In this document: positions 19,040 through 27,178 of the stretch, one piece after another
Layout: the number at the start of each line of letters is the position of its first letter
Position numbering within the stretch: position 1 is the stretch's first letter
DNA from: Flavobacterium soyangense
Lineage (GTDB): Bacteria > Bacteroidota > Bacteroidia > Flavobacteriales > Flavobacteriaceae
Direction of reading: 5' to 3'
Assembly: GCF_015277675.1 (NCBI RefSeq)
Contig: NZ_JADHEC010000012.1
Span: 24,954 to 88,953 of the forward strand
DNA length: 64,000 nucleotides
Made by a program: the position numbers and the translations under genes
Notes under the pieces: model-generated
Told to the model about the DNA's origin: nothing
Databases searched by the model: none
What the model saw: only the letters and a program-made list of their open reading frames with translations

Positions 19040-20416
19040 ATGGAGTCTAAACGAAATACTTCTTCCTTTCGCGATCCTTCGGGTTATGTTTTTATTGAAG
19101 AAAATTCTATAAAACGTGTTGTAAAACCCATATATTTCAATCATTATAACGCCTTGAAAACAAGTGGTTTTTATGAGAAATTATTCGATAAAAAATATTT
19201 AATTCCACACCAGGAAATCTCAATTTCTTCATCAGAAATTATTCTTGAAGCATCAAAAATACCATTTATTAGTTATCCTTACGAATGGAGTTTTTTGCAA
19301 TACAAACACGCTGCTTTATTGATTTTGAAAATCCAAAAATTGTGTTTAATAAACGATTTTACCCTAAAAGATGCAACAGCTTTTAATATATCGTTTTTCG
19401 AAGGAAAACCCATTTTCATTGATACTTTGTCCTTTGAAATTTATCAAGAAAATTCTCCCTGGAACGCCTATAAACAGTTTATTTTGCACTTTTTAGGACC
19501 ATTAGTTTTAGCAAAATATTTTGGGTTTGAACATCTAAAAACCTTGGCTCAAAATTTAGAGGGAATTTCATTTCAAAAGCTGTCGAAACTCTTACCATTA
19601 AAAACATATTTGAATCCTACTTTGCTGACTAATATTCATTTGGCTGCAAAATATGACGCAAAATTTGAATCAGACAAGAAAACGGTAAATAACAATTTAT
19701 CTAAAGCTTCTCAGGTAAAATTAATCGATGGACTTTATGATTATATATTGAATTTATCAGTTAATGAAAACACGGAATGGGATAATTATTACAATCAAAC
19801 CAATTATAATGAGTTAGCTTATCAAACCAAAAAGGAGTTTACGAAAGATTGGTTTTTGAAAATAGATGGAAAATCTTTGATTGATATTGGAGGCAATGAC
19901 GGAACTTTTTCGAGAGAATTAATGAAAATTGCTGAATTCATGATTGTTGCCGATGTAGATCCAAATGCGGTTGAACAAAATTATAAACAAATATTGAAGA
20001 ACAAAGAAAAGTCTATCTTACCATTGGTCATAGATGTTTTGAATCCTTCAGCAAATTATGGTTTTAACAATCAAGAGCGATTTTCGTTTATCGAAAGGGT
20101 GCAAGAAGCCAATATTGACGGCTGTTTAGCATTGGCTGTGATACATCATATTACTTTATCCGGAAACATTCCGTTTTCACTTTCGGCTCAATTTTTTTCA
20201 AAAATGGCTCCAAATTTATTGATTGAATTCCCAACTAGACATGATTCTTGGGTTCAGTTTTTATTGGATAGCAAAAGAGATTTTAAAGGTCATTTTGATT
20301 TTTATAATGAAGAAAATTTTGAAAAGGAATATTCTGTTTATTTCGAGATTGTGAACAAGAAAAAAATAGCCTCTTCAGAGAGAATTTTATATAGTTTAAA
20401 ACGCCGTCAATCATAA
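19040..20416 (+). CDS. SAM-dependent methyltransferase
   Basis: This 458-aa cytoplasmic protein has a class I methyltransferase domain in its C-terminal half. The SAM-binding motif I is LIDIGGNDGTFSREL (about residue 278), followed by VADVDPNAV and LALAVIHHI. The N-terminal 270 residues (FRDPSGYVFIEENSIKRVVKP) form a separate region that I associate with this family but cannot assign. The acceptor is unknown; a lipid-linked glycan or sugar is likely from context. It starts at the base after the small membrane protein's stop and precedes the sulfatase-like gene by 14 bases. Confidence 0.85.
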   Translation: MESKRNTSSFRDPSGYVFIEENSIKRVVKPIYFNHYNALKTSGFYEKLFDKKYLIPHQEISISSSEIILEASKIPFISYPYEWSFLQYKHAALLILKIQKLCLINDFTLKDATAFNISFFEGKPIFIDTLSFEIYQENSPWNAYKQFILHFLGPLVLAKYFGFEHLKTLAQNLEGISFQKLSKLLPLKTYLNPTLLTNIHLAAKYDAKFESDKKTVNNNLSKASQVKLIDGLYDYILNLSVNENTEWDNYYNQTNYNELAYQTKKEFTKDWFLKIDGKSLIDIGGNDGTFSRELMKIAEFMIVADVDPNAVEQNYKQILKNKEKSILPLVIDVLNPSANYGFNNQERFSFIERVQEANIDGCLALAVIHHITLSGNIPFSLSAQFFSKMAPNLLIEFPTRHDSWVQFLLDSKRDFKGHFDFYNEENFEKEYSVYFEIVNKKKIASSERILYSLKRRQS

Positions 20417-20430
20417 TTTAAATTTAAAGA

Positions 20431-21879
20431 ATGAAATTCGATGTAAAAGAAAAATTCAATAATTTTTTGAATAACACTAAGGATTATCCCATTTTATCTG
20501 GCTTTAGCGTTGGGTTTTATGCTTTTGTTTTTTATTTTTCCAATAATTTTGATTTGGTTAATTCTTGGCAACAAACATTTGTTTTCTTGATCGACTTTAT
20601 TGTTTTTCCAATAATGATTGTATTTGTGATTTTTAAAATCATTCAAAAAAGCAAGTTTTCTTCTTTTGCGGCACAAGGCATTTTAATGATGATGTTATTT
20701 TTATTGCCAATTTATTTATTTGGAATTCCAAATTTATTGGCTTCATATAAAAAAATGGGATTGTTAATAATTCTATTTGTATTTTTAATTAAGTTCAAAA
20801 TTCATAATTATAAATATTTTATTGTTCTTGTTTTTTTTATGTCTGTATTGCCAATCTTAAAATTAGTAAAAATAATATCCTTAAATTATTTAAATTCAGT
20901 TGAATGGAAGCTTCAGCCGGATGCTATTTTAAAAAGTGAATTTAAAAAGAATCCAAATATTTATTATATTCAACCTGATGGCTACACAAACGAAATTAAT
21001 TTAAAGGGGCCACTTTATAGATTTGATAATTCGGCATTTGACAATTGGCTAAAAGACAGGCAATTTACTTTGTATGATAATTACAGGAGTAATTATAGTT
21101 CTACTTTATATTCAAATTCGTCTTGTTTTTTTATGAAGCATCATTTTTCAAATGAATTTTCAAAATTCAATTATGCTCGAGATTTGATTGTGGGTAAAAA
21201 TCCTGTTTTAGAAATTTTCAAGAATAACAATTACAAAACATTTTTTTTAACAGAGATTCCGTATTTGTTGATGAATAGACCAAGTGTTTATTTTGATTAT
21301 TGTAATTATAAATTAGATGAACTACCGTTTTTTAAAGATGGGTTGTCTTGTTATAAAGGGATAACAAATGAAATTGAAAATCAAATAGTAAATAATAAAA
21401 AAACCAATAATTTTTTCTTTATTGAGAAATTTAATCCAGGTCATATTTCCAATGCAAAAAAATCAAATAGTAGTATAGAAAAGGAAAGAATTGAGTATAT
21501 CAAGGGATTGAAAACAGCAAATGTTTGGTTAATGAAAACCATTAATATTATTGAAAATAATGATCCAAAAGCAATCATCATTATTGGTGCTGACCACGGT
21601 GGATATGTTGGTTTTGAATATACGCCACAAGCTCAAAATAAAATTACGAATCGCAAACTCCTGAATTCTATTTTTGGAGCTAAATTAGCTATTAAGTGGA
21701 ATGATTCACGACATACCGATTATGATGGACAATTGAAAACATCAGTAAATTTGTTTAGAATATTATTCTCTTACTTAAGTGAAGATAAATTGCTTTTGAA
21801 TAATCTTCAACCCAATACTAGCTATAATTGTTATGATTCTACTGATTTCTCAAAAATTTATAAAGCAATTGAGAATTAA
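20431..21879 (+). CDS. Membrane-anchored sulfatase-like (alkaline phosphatase superfamily) enzyme
   Basis: This 482-aa protein has about five N-terminal transmembrane helices (residues 15-165) and then an extracytoplasmic domain. That domain starts NIYYIQPDGYTNEINL and carries a late metal-site motif IIIGADHGGY. This plan resembles phosphoglycerol, phosphoethanolamine or sulfate transfer enzymes such as LTA synthase. The SSTLYSNSS segment could provide the catalytic Ser or Thr. It ends in TAATTA, where its stop abuts the stop of the convergent glycosyltransferase gene with no gap. The substituent it transfers is unknown. Confidence 0.82.
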   Translation: MKFDVKEKFNNFLNNTKDYPILSGFSVGFYAFVFYFSNNFDLVNSWQQTFVFLIDFIVFPIMIVFVIFKIIQKSKFSSFAAQGILMMMLFLLPIYLFGIPNLLASYKKMGLLIILFVFLIKFKIHNYKYFIVLVFFMSVLPILKLVKIISLNYLNSVEWKLQPDAILKSEFKKNPNIYYIQPDGYTNEINLKGPLYRFDNSAFDNWLKDRQFTLYDNYRSNYSSTLYSNSSCFFMKHHFSNEFSKFNYARDLIVGKNPVLEIFKNNNYKTFFLTEIPYLLMNRPSVYFDYCNYKLDELPFFKDGLSCYKGITNEIENQIVNNKKTNNFFFIEKFNPGHISNAKKSNSSIEKERIEYIKGLKTANVWLMKTINIIENNDPKAIIIIGADHGGYVGFEYTPQAQNKITNRKLLNSIFGAKLAIKWNDSRHTDYDGQLKTSVNLFRILFSYLSEDKLLLNNLQPNTSYNCYDSTDFSKIYKAIEN

Positions 21880-23028
21880 TTAGGTAGTTTCTAAATTCCA
21901 AACCTCCAAGTATTTACTGGCGATTTCTATGTAATTATGCTCGTTTTCAACAAATGTTCTTGCTCGTTTTCCAATGGCAATTATTTCATCTGGGTTTTCA
22001 ATCAAAAAGGTCAATTCGTTAACCAAAGAATCTACATCTGGCAAAGCATTTACTGCAACACGCTCGGTCAAATTATAGTGTTTTGTAAATTCATTTTCAG
22101 CACCTGTAAATACAACTTTCCCTTTTGCCATTGCTTCCAGCGCATTGTACCCTTGGTCATAAGCATAAACTTGGTCCAGCAAAATATGGGCTTTGTTATA
22201 AAGCGAGATATATTGATTATAAGGGATATTTTCAGTAATTATTATTTCAACTTTAGAGTTGTATTTTTCTTTGATAATTGTTAAAGCTTTTTCGAAAAAA
22301 GTAATTCCTTTTTTGATATAACTTCCGCGATTGATGCCTAAAAAAATAATCACTTTATCATTAATTTCTAATTCTTCACATTTAATTGTATCAGTGTTTA
22401 TGGGGTTTGGAATAATATCAGCATTATATTCCATAGCTTCTAAAGAGATTTTATAATCCAAATCGGAAGCAATTAATGTCGTGCAATTATCGTTTAACCA
22501 ATCAAAAGTTTTTCTATAACTTTTAGTTCTGTATTTTAAAGGGAAATGAAATTGTTTTTGTAATGAATTGTTTTCAAAATAAGGAGTTAAAACGGAATAT
22601 TTCAATTTCTTTTTAAACAAATAATCGATAACGGGAGTTTCATCACCACAGACTAATAAACTTCGACTTTTAATATTCTGGAACACTTTTTTATAAAGAA
22701 ATCGAGCCAAAAACGGATAGGTTTCAATAGCGTCGGAATTGATTAATTGTACATGATGGTATCCTTTTAGTTTTGGAAGCAAAAAATAAAATCGCAAGGC
22801 TCTCTCAATTTTTCCCAAATCTATTTTTGTGATTTTATAAAACAGACTTTTGCTTTTTTGGGTTAACCAAAAATTTGAAAAAAAGGCCGAATGGATAGAA
22901 TAATCAGTGTCGTATTTTTTAAAATCATCGCCACTAGCCACCATAATAACCTCGTGGCCTTGGGAGACGAGACCTTCTTTTAACGAATTATGCAATCGGC
23001 TGTATTCTCCTAACAAAAGTATTTTCAT
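21880..23028 (-). CDS. Glycosyltransferase, GT4/GT1-like
   Basis: This 382-aa GT-B-fold enzyme begins MKILLLGEYSRLHNSLKEGL, a typical nucleotide-sugar transferase start. The C-terminal half holds LDQVYAYDQGYNALEAMAKGK, which fits the donor-binding E-x7-E region, and then FTGAENEFTKHY. It probably adds one sugar of the surface polysaccharide. It points against its neighbours on both sides: it is convergent with the sulfatase-like gene and divergent from the GT2 gene at 23073. The donor and acceptor are unknown. Confidence 0.85.
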   Translation of the reverse strand: MKILLLGEYSRLHNSLKEGLVSQGHEVIMVASGDDFKKYDTDYSIHSAFFSNFWLTQKSKSLFYKITKIDLGKIERALRFYFLLPKLKGYHHVQLINSDAIETYPFLARFLYKKVFQNIKSRSLLVCGDETPVIDYLFKKKLKYSVLTPYFENNSLQKQFHFPLKYRTKSYRKTFDWLNDNCTTLIASDLDYKISLEAMEYNADIIPNPINTDTIKCEELEINDKVIIFLGINRGSYIKKGITFFEKALTIIKEKYNSKVEIIITENIPYNQYISLYNKAHILLDQVYAYDQGYNALEAMAKGKVVFTGAENEFTKHYNLTERVAVNALPDVDSLVNELTFLIENPDEIIAIGKRARTFVENEHNYIEIASKYLEVWNLETT

Positions 23029-23046
23029 TTGCCAAACATAAATTTC

Positions 23047-23054
23047 TATATTTG
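23047..23054 (+). promoter_or_regulatory. -7 promoter element for the 23073 operon
   Basis: TATATTTG is an exact TAnnTTTG match in the 44 bases between divergent glycosyltransferase genes. It overlaps the first possible TTG start at 23052, which favours the second TTG at 23073 as the real start. Confidence 0.5.
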
Positions 23055-23072
23055 TGTAAATATACTAACAAA

Positions 23073-23915
23073 TTGACAAACGATTTTAAAAAACAAGATT
23101 TAGAAATTTTGGTTTCGACAATGAATCGAAATACTTTGGACTTTTTGATTCCTATGTTTCCTTTTTGTCATTTTTCTGATTTCTCGATTTTAATTGTCAA
23201 TCAAACACAGGAAAATAACTTGTTGGTTTCTGAATTTCCTTCTATTCGAGTCATAAATTCTTTCGAAAAAGGTTTGTCACGGAGCAGAAATTTAGCTTTA
23301 AAAAATGCAATTGGCAAAATTGTTCTAATTGCCGATGATGATGTAGTATATAAAAAGGATTTTGATACAACAATTGTTCATGCACACAATCAATATAATA
23401 ACAAAGCCGTAATTAGTTTTTGCATCGAAAAGCCTAACGGTATGTTGTTTAAAAAGTATTTGCCAAATGCAAAAAAGGATTTGAGCTTGTTGGAATTATT
23501 TAATGTTTTGTCAATAGAAATAAGTATAAACAAGTTGATTTTAGATAAATTAGGAATTACATTTGATGAAAATTTCGGACTCGGAAGTACATTTGAGATG
23601 GGAGAGGAAGCAATTTTTTTATCAGATATAAAAGAAAAAAATCAGCAAATTGCTTTTGTTCCAAGCATAATTGTGATGCATTCTGAAATTTCTTCAATTG
23701 AAAAAATTAATTTTGAACAACGTTATTACATTCAAGGTGCTTTTTTATCCAGAGTTTTAAAAGCGTACTGTTTTGTGGGCTTAGTTACCAAACTTTTTTT
23801 TGATTTGAAACAAAAAAAACTAAAAATGAATCATATTCCGGAAGCTATTAAAAATGCAAATCAAGGAAAAATAGATTATTACTACATATTAAACAATGAA
23901 GATACAGTTAATTGA
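23073..23915 (+). CDS. Glycosyltransferase family 2
   Basis: This 280-aa GT-A-fold enzyme starts LEILVSTMNRNTLDFLIPMF. A GLSRSRNLAL block and a metal-binding IADDDVVY (DDD) motif follow at about residues 75-95. It probably adds a sugar to the surface glycan. No ATG is available; TTG 23073 is preferred because the upstream TTG (23052) overlaps the -7 box. Its last 20 bases overlap the next gene, so translation is coupled to the FdtA-like enzyme. Confidence 0.82.
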   Translation: MTNDFKKQDLEILVSTMNRNTLDFLIPMFPFCHFSDFSILIVNQTQENNLLVSEFPSIRVINSFEKGLSRSRNLALKNAIGKIVLIADDDVVYKKDFDTTIVHAHNQYNNKAVISFCIEKPNGMLFKKYLPNAKKDLSLLELFNVLSIEISINKLILDKLGITFDENFGLGSTFEMGEEAIFLSDIKEKNQQIAFVPSIIVMHSEISSIEKINFEQRYYIQGAFLSRVLKAYCFVGLVTKLFFDLKQKKLKMNHIPEAIKNANQGKIDYYYILNNEDTVN

Positions 23916-24288
23916 CATTCCAAAAATAGAAAACAGTTTAGGGAACATAGCCGTTATAGAAAACAATACCATTCCTTTTGAAATAAAACGGGTTTATTAT
24001 TTGTTCGATATTCCAAGTTCGGCCATAAGAGGAGGGCATGCACATAAAAATTTGCAACAAGTTTTAATCGCTATTTCAGGCAGTTTTGATGTAGTTCTAA
24101 AAAATGGTATTTCAGAAAAAAAAGTTACTCTAAATAAACCCGACAAAGGATTGTTGATAAATCAATCCACTTGGCGTGAATTAGAAAATTTTTCATCTGG
24201 AGCTGTCTGTCTAGTAATTGCTTCAGATGTTTTTGACGAAGACGATTATATTAGGGATTATGGTGAATTTTTGAAATTGAAAGAATGA
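23896..24288 (+). CDS. FdtA/QdtA/WxcM-like sugar 3,4-ketoisomerase (cupin)
   Basis: This 130-aa cupin converts dTDP-4-keto-6-deoxyglucose to the 3-keto form, the substrate of an FdtB/QdtB-type aminotransferase. The family motif IRGGHAHKNLQQVLIAISGSF carries the catalytic His pair, and VFDEDDYIRDY is the usual C-terminal block. FdtA- and QdtA-type enzymes differ in C4 stereochemistry; I cannot tell which this is. It pairs with the aminotransferase at 16410 but is encoded 6 kb away, between two glycosyltransferase genes with overlapping ends. Confidence 0.88.
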   Translation: MKIQLIDIPKIENSLGNIAVIENNTIPFEIKRVYYLFDIPSSAIRGGHAHKNLQQVLIAISGSFDVVLKNGISEKKVTLNKPDKGLLINQSTWRELENFSSGAVCLVIASDVFDEDDYIRDYGEFLKLKE

Positions 24289-25376
24289 AAATTCTATATA
24301 TAATACCTTTCATTGAAGGTGCTGGCGGTGTACAAAGGGTTCTCTCTATGAAAACGAATTATCTAGTAGAAAACTTCGGTTATGAAATTCATATACTAAC
24401 ACAAAATGGTGAGAACAAGCCTTTATTTTATTCTTTTAATGATAAAATAGCACTTCACGATATGGTTTTGTTGGGTAATAAAATTTCTTTTTTTTTACAA
24501 TATGTAAAAGCATTAAAAAAAGCATTGCACACCATAAATCCAGATTTAATTATAGTTTGTGACAACGGTTTAAAAGGGTTTACTATTCCTTTTATTTTAA
24601 AAACAAATATTCCAATTATTTTTGAGTGCCACGGTTCTAAGTATATTGAAGACAAAAAGAAATTAAAATATTTTTCTACAACAAAAATTAAATTTGTATT
24701 CAAAGAATTTTCTGCAAACAAGTTTACCAAATTCATTGTATTATCTTCAGAAAGTTTGAAGGAATGGAGTGTGAAAAACGCAGTTGTAATTCCTAATCCA
24801 TTATGGTTTCAGGCATCTCGTTTTGCGGACTTAAAATCCAAAAAAGTAATTATTGTAGCCAGACATTCTTACGAAAAAGGATTAGATCGAATGTTACAAA
24901 TTTGGTTTAAAGTAGTTCAAAAACATCCAGATTGGAGTCTTGAAATTTATGGTAAATCCAATGAAAATCAAGAATTGCAAAAACTGGCTAATACTCTAAA
25001 TATTAGTAATAGCGTATGTTTTTTTGAACCTATAAATGATATTAATGGTAAATATCTTGAAGCATCAATAGTAGTGATGACCTCTCGATCCGAGGGTTTT
25101 GGAATGGTACTTATTGAAGCAATGGCTTTAGGTTTACCCTGTGTTGCTTTTGATTGTCCTTGCGGTCCAAGAACAATTATCCAAAATAATAAAAACGGAT
25201 TCCTTATTGAAGATGGAAATATTGATTCATTTGTTCAAAAAATGGAATTGCTAATTGAAAATGAAAATTTGAGAATACAATTGGGTAAAAATGCTCAAGA
25301 AAGTGTCAAAATTTATGATTTGGACATCATAATGCAACAGTGGGTGTCACTTTTTAAAAATCTTGTAAAGGAATAA
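24285..25376 (+). CDS. Glycosyltransferase family 4
   Basis: This 363-aa retaining GT-B enzyme starts with MKILYIIPFIEGAGGVQRVLS, the Gly-rich acceptor loop typical of GT4. The donor site shows SRSEGFGMVLIEAMALGLP (E-x7-E, about residue 280) followed by VAFDCPCGPRTII. It overlaps the ketoisomerase gene by ATGA. Its stop abuts the stop of the convergent GT2 gene in the sequence TAATTA. The sugar it transfers is unknown. Confidence 0.9.
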   Translation: MKILYIIPFIEGAGGVQRVLSMKTNYLVENFGYEIHILTQNGENKPLFYSFNDKIALHDMVLLGNKISFFLQYVKALKKALHTINPDLIIVCDNGLKGFTIPFILKTNIPIIFECHGSKYIEDKKKLKYFSTTKIKFVFKEFSANKFTKFIVLSSESLKEWSVKNAVVIPNPLWFQASRFADLKSKKVIIVARHSYEKGLDRMLQIWFKVVQKHPDWSLEIYGKSNENQELQKLANTLNISNSVCFFEPINDINGKYLEASIVVMTSRSEGFGMVLIEAMALGLPCVAFDCPCGPRTIIQNNKNGFLIEDGNIDSFVQKMELLIENENLRIQLGKNAQESVKIYDLDIIMQQWVSLFKNLVKE

Positions 25377-26264
25377 TTATTGGGTTTTAATATTGCAAAA
25401 ATAACCCAATTTATAAAAATCAAATAGTAATAAAGATGGATTTTGGGAAAGTAAGTTCTGTTCAATCTTTCCTTCTGTTTTTTTGAATAGAAATGAAATA
25501 ATGGAAACTAAATATAATCTTTTTAAAAAACTATATATCCTTAAAATTTTACTTTCTGAATTGTCTAAAGTATTAGTTTTTATTATTAACTCCAGATTTT
25601 CTAAAGCTGTTTTTGTCTTTTCTAAAAACTGTTTCGAGGTTTCTAAACCTAAATGATAAGTAGGGTTGTCGATATGTTTTACTAAAACTTTCTTTTTTTT
25701 CAATTCAGACAAAAACACTAAATCTTCATAGCCATATTTAGTGATAGACTCATCAAATTTGTTTGAAATAAAGGTATTTTTTTTTATTAATATATTTGAA
25801 GTTAGTGTATTTCCGTTAGGGTTGGTATTGCGTTTCTCTACCGAGAGTGATTCCCGTGCGTTGCCATAAAACCATCTCAATAATTGGTCATTATTAGGTT
25901 TTTCTTTTTTATATTCGATTCCTCCATAAATAACCTTTTCACCTTCATTTATTTGGGAAATATATTTTTGTATATAAATATTATGGATTGGAAATGTATC
26001 ACAATCCATAATGAGTAACCATTCAAATTTAGCTTTTTCAGCTAAAAAATTGATGTTTTTACCTCTTCCTAAATTTGAATTGTTCCTTGAAAAATTACAG
26101 TTTTCTAAATTATTAATCTTTTGATTTTCATTCAGAAATTGATTTGAAGTGTCATCTTGACATAAAATTTCAAATTCGATTCTACTTTCCAAACATTGCT
26201 TGTGTAACTCAGAAACTAAAGGAAAAGCATCGTAATTATATATTGGAATGAGTATCGAGATCAT
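25377..26264 (-). CDS. Glycosyltransferase family 2
   Basis: This 295-aa protein has the classic GT2 start ISILIPIYNYDAFPLVSEL, then ILCQDDTSN and LLIMDCDTFP, the Asp residues binding metal and nucleotide sugar. The tail is basic and hydrophobic, perhaps peripheral to the membrane. Its ATG overlaps the ftsE stop by one base (TGATG), so it is translated from the ftsE transcript. That coupling links a polysaccharide gene with a cell-division gene. Acceptor and donor are unknown. Confidence 0.87.
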   Translation of the reverse strand: MISILIPIYNYDAFPLVSELHKQCLESRIEFEILCQDDTSNQFLNENQKINNLENCNFSRNNSNLGRGKNINFLAEKAKFEWLLIMDCDTFPIHNIYIQKYISQINEGEKVIYGGIEYKKEKPNNDQLLRWFYGNARESLSVEKRNTNPNGNTLTSNILIKKNTFISNKFDESITKYGYEDLVFLSELKKKKVLVKHIDNPTYHLGLETSKQFLEKTKTALENLELIIKTNTLDNSESKILRIYSFLKRLYLVSIISFLFKKTEGKIEQNLLSQNPSLLLFDFYKLGYFCNIKTQ

Positions 26265-26947
26265 CAGACCGTTTTTTGAACCACTTCAAAAATTTTAGTA
26301 TCTTCACACTTCAATGTTTTAGAAGGAAACTTCATCAATAATGCATAATCGTGTGTGGCCATAATGACTGTTTTTCCAGTTTCATTGATTTTTCTCAAAA
26401 CCTCAAGAACTTCGACGCTTGTTTGAGGGTCAAGATTTCCTGTTGGTTCATCGGCAAGAATAAATTCGGGATTGTTGAGTAAAGCTCTTGCAATGGCAAC
26501 TCTTTGTTGCTCACCGCCAGAAAGTTGATGTGGCATTTTATCTGCATAAGTTTTCATTCCAACTTTGTCTAAAACTTCATCAATTTTATTTTGAATTTCA
26601 TCTTTATCTGTCCATCCGGTTGCTTTCAGGACAAACAACATGTTATCTTTTACGGTACGATCTGGAAGCAATTTAAAATCTTGAAAAACAAAACCTATTT
26701 TTCTTCTCAAAAACGGAATGTCATCTTCTTTTAAAGTGGCCAAATCAAAATCCACAATTCTTCCTTCGCCTTCAGCCAAAGGCAAATCAGCATACAAAGC
26801 CTTCATAAAAGTACTTTTTCCGGATCCTGTTTTTCCAATGATGTATATAAATTCACCGTGATTTACCTCAAGATTTATATTTGATAAAATGATTTTTCCT
26901 TCTTGAGAAATAGTTGCGTTTTTTAATGACAGTACAGGTTGTGACAT
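26264..26947 (-). CDS. ftsE: Cell-division ABC ATPase FtsE
   Basis: This 227-aa ATPase pairs with FtsX at the divisome to control peptidoglycan hydrolases. It has Walker [10 protein letters not shown] (about residues 38-46), signature [15 protein letters not shown] and Walker [26 protein letters not shown] matches FtsE better than general LolD-type exporters. ftsX is not adjacent; the downstream gene is a glycosyltransferase overlapping by one base. It is divergent from the TPR gene. Confidence 0.85.
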   Translation of the reverse strand: MSQPVLSLKNATISQEGKIILSNINLEVNHGEFIYIIGKTGSGKSTFMKALYADLPLAEGEGRIVDFDLATLKEDDIPFLRRKIGFVFQDFKLLPDRTVKDNMLFVLKATGWTDKDEIQNKIDEVLDKVGMKTYADKMPHQLSGGEQQRVAIARALLNNPEFILADEPTGNLDPQTSVEVLEVLRKINETGKTVIMATHDYALLMKFPSKTLKCEDTKIFEVVQKTV

Positions 26948-27149
26948 AGGAGATTTAATTTAATGTGTAAAAGTAACAAGATAACGGCGGCATTCAAAAT
27001 AAATTTTATCCAAATATAAGAGAATTACTAAAACTGTCATTCTAAAATAGTTACTTGCAATCGGGAATTTCAAATTCCGATTCTAAATTGTTTAAAAAAA
27101 TGTTCATAATAAAAACGAATTACCTTCCGTTATACCTAATAGAATATGA

Positions 27150-27157
27150 TACATTTG
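27150..27157 (+). promoter_or_regulatory. -7 promoter element of the TPR gene
   Basis: TACATTTG matches TAnnTTTG and lies 21 bases before the ATG at 27179, in the gap divergent from ftsE. Confidence 0.5.
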
Positions 27158-27178
27158 AATTATTAAACCAAAACCACA

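Noticed and set aside
21937..22284. 115-aa plus-strand frame inside the glycosyltransferase gene
   Set aside because: It is antisense to the donor-binding half of the enzyme; Cys-rich and Phe-rich content is a typical shadow pattern.
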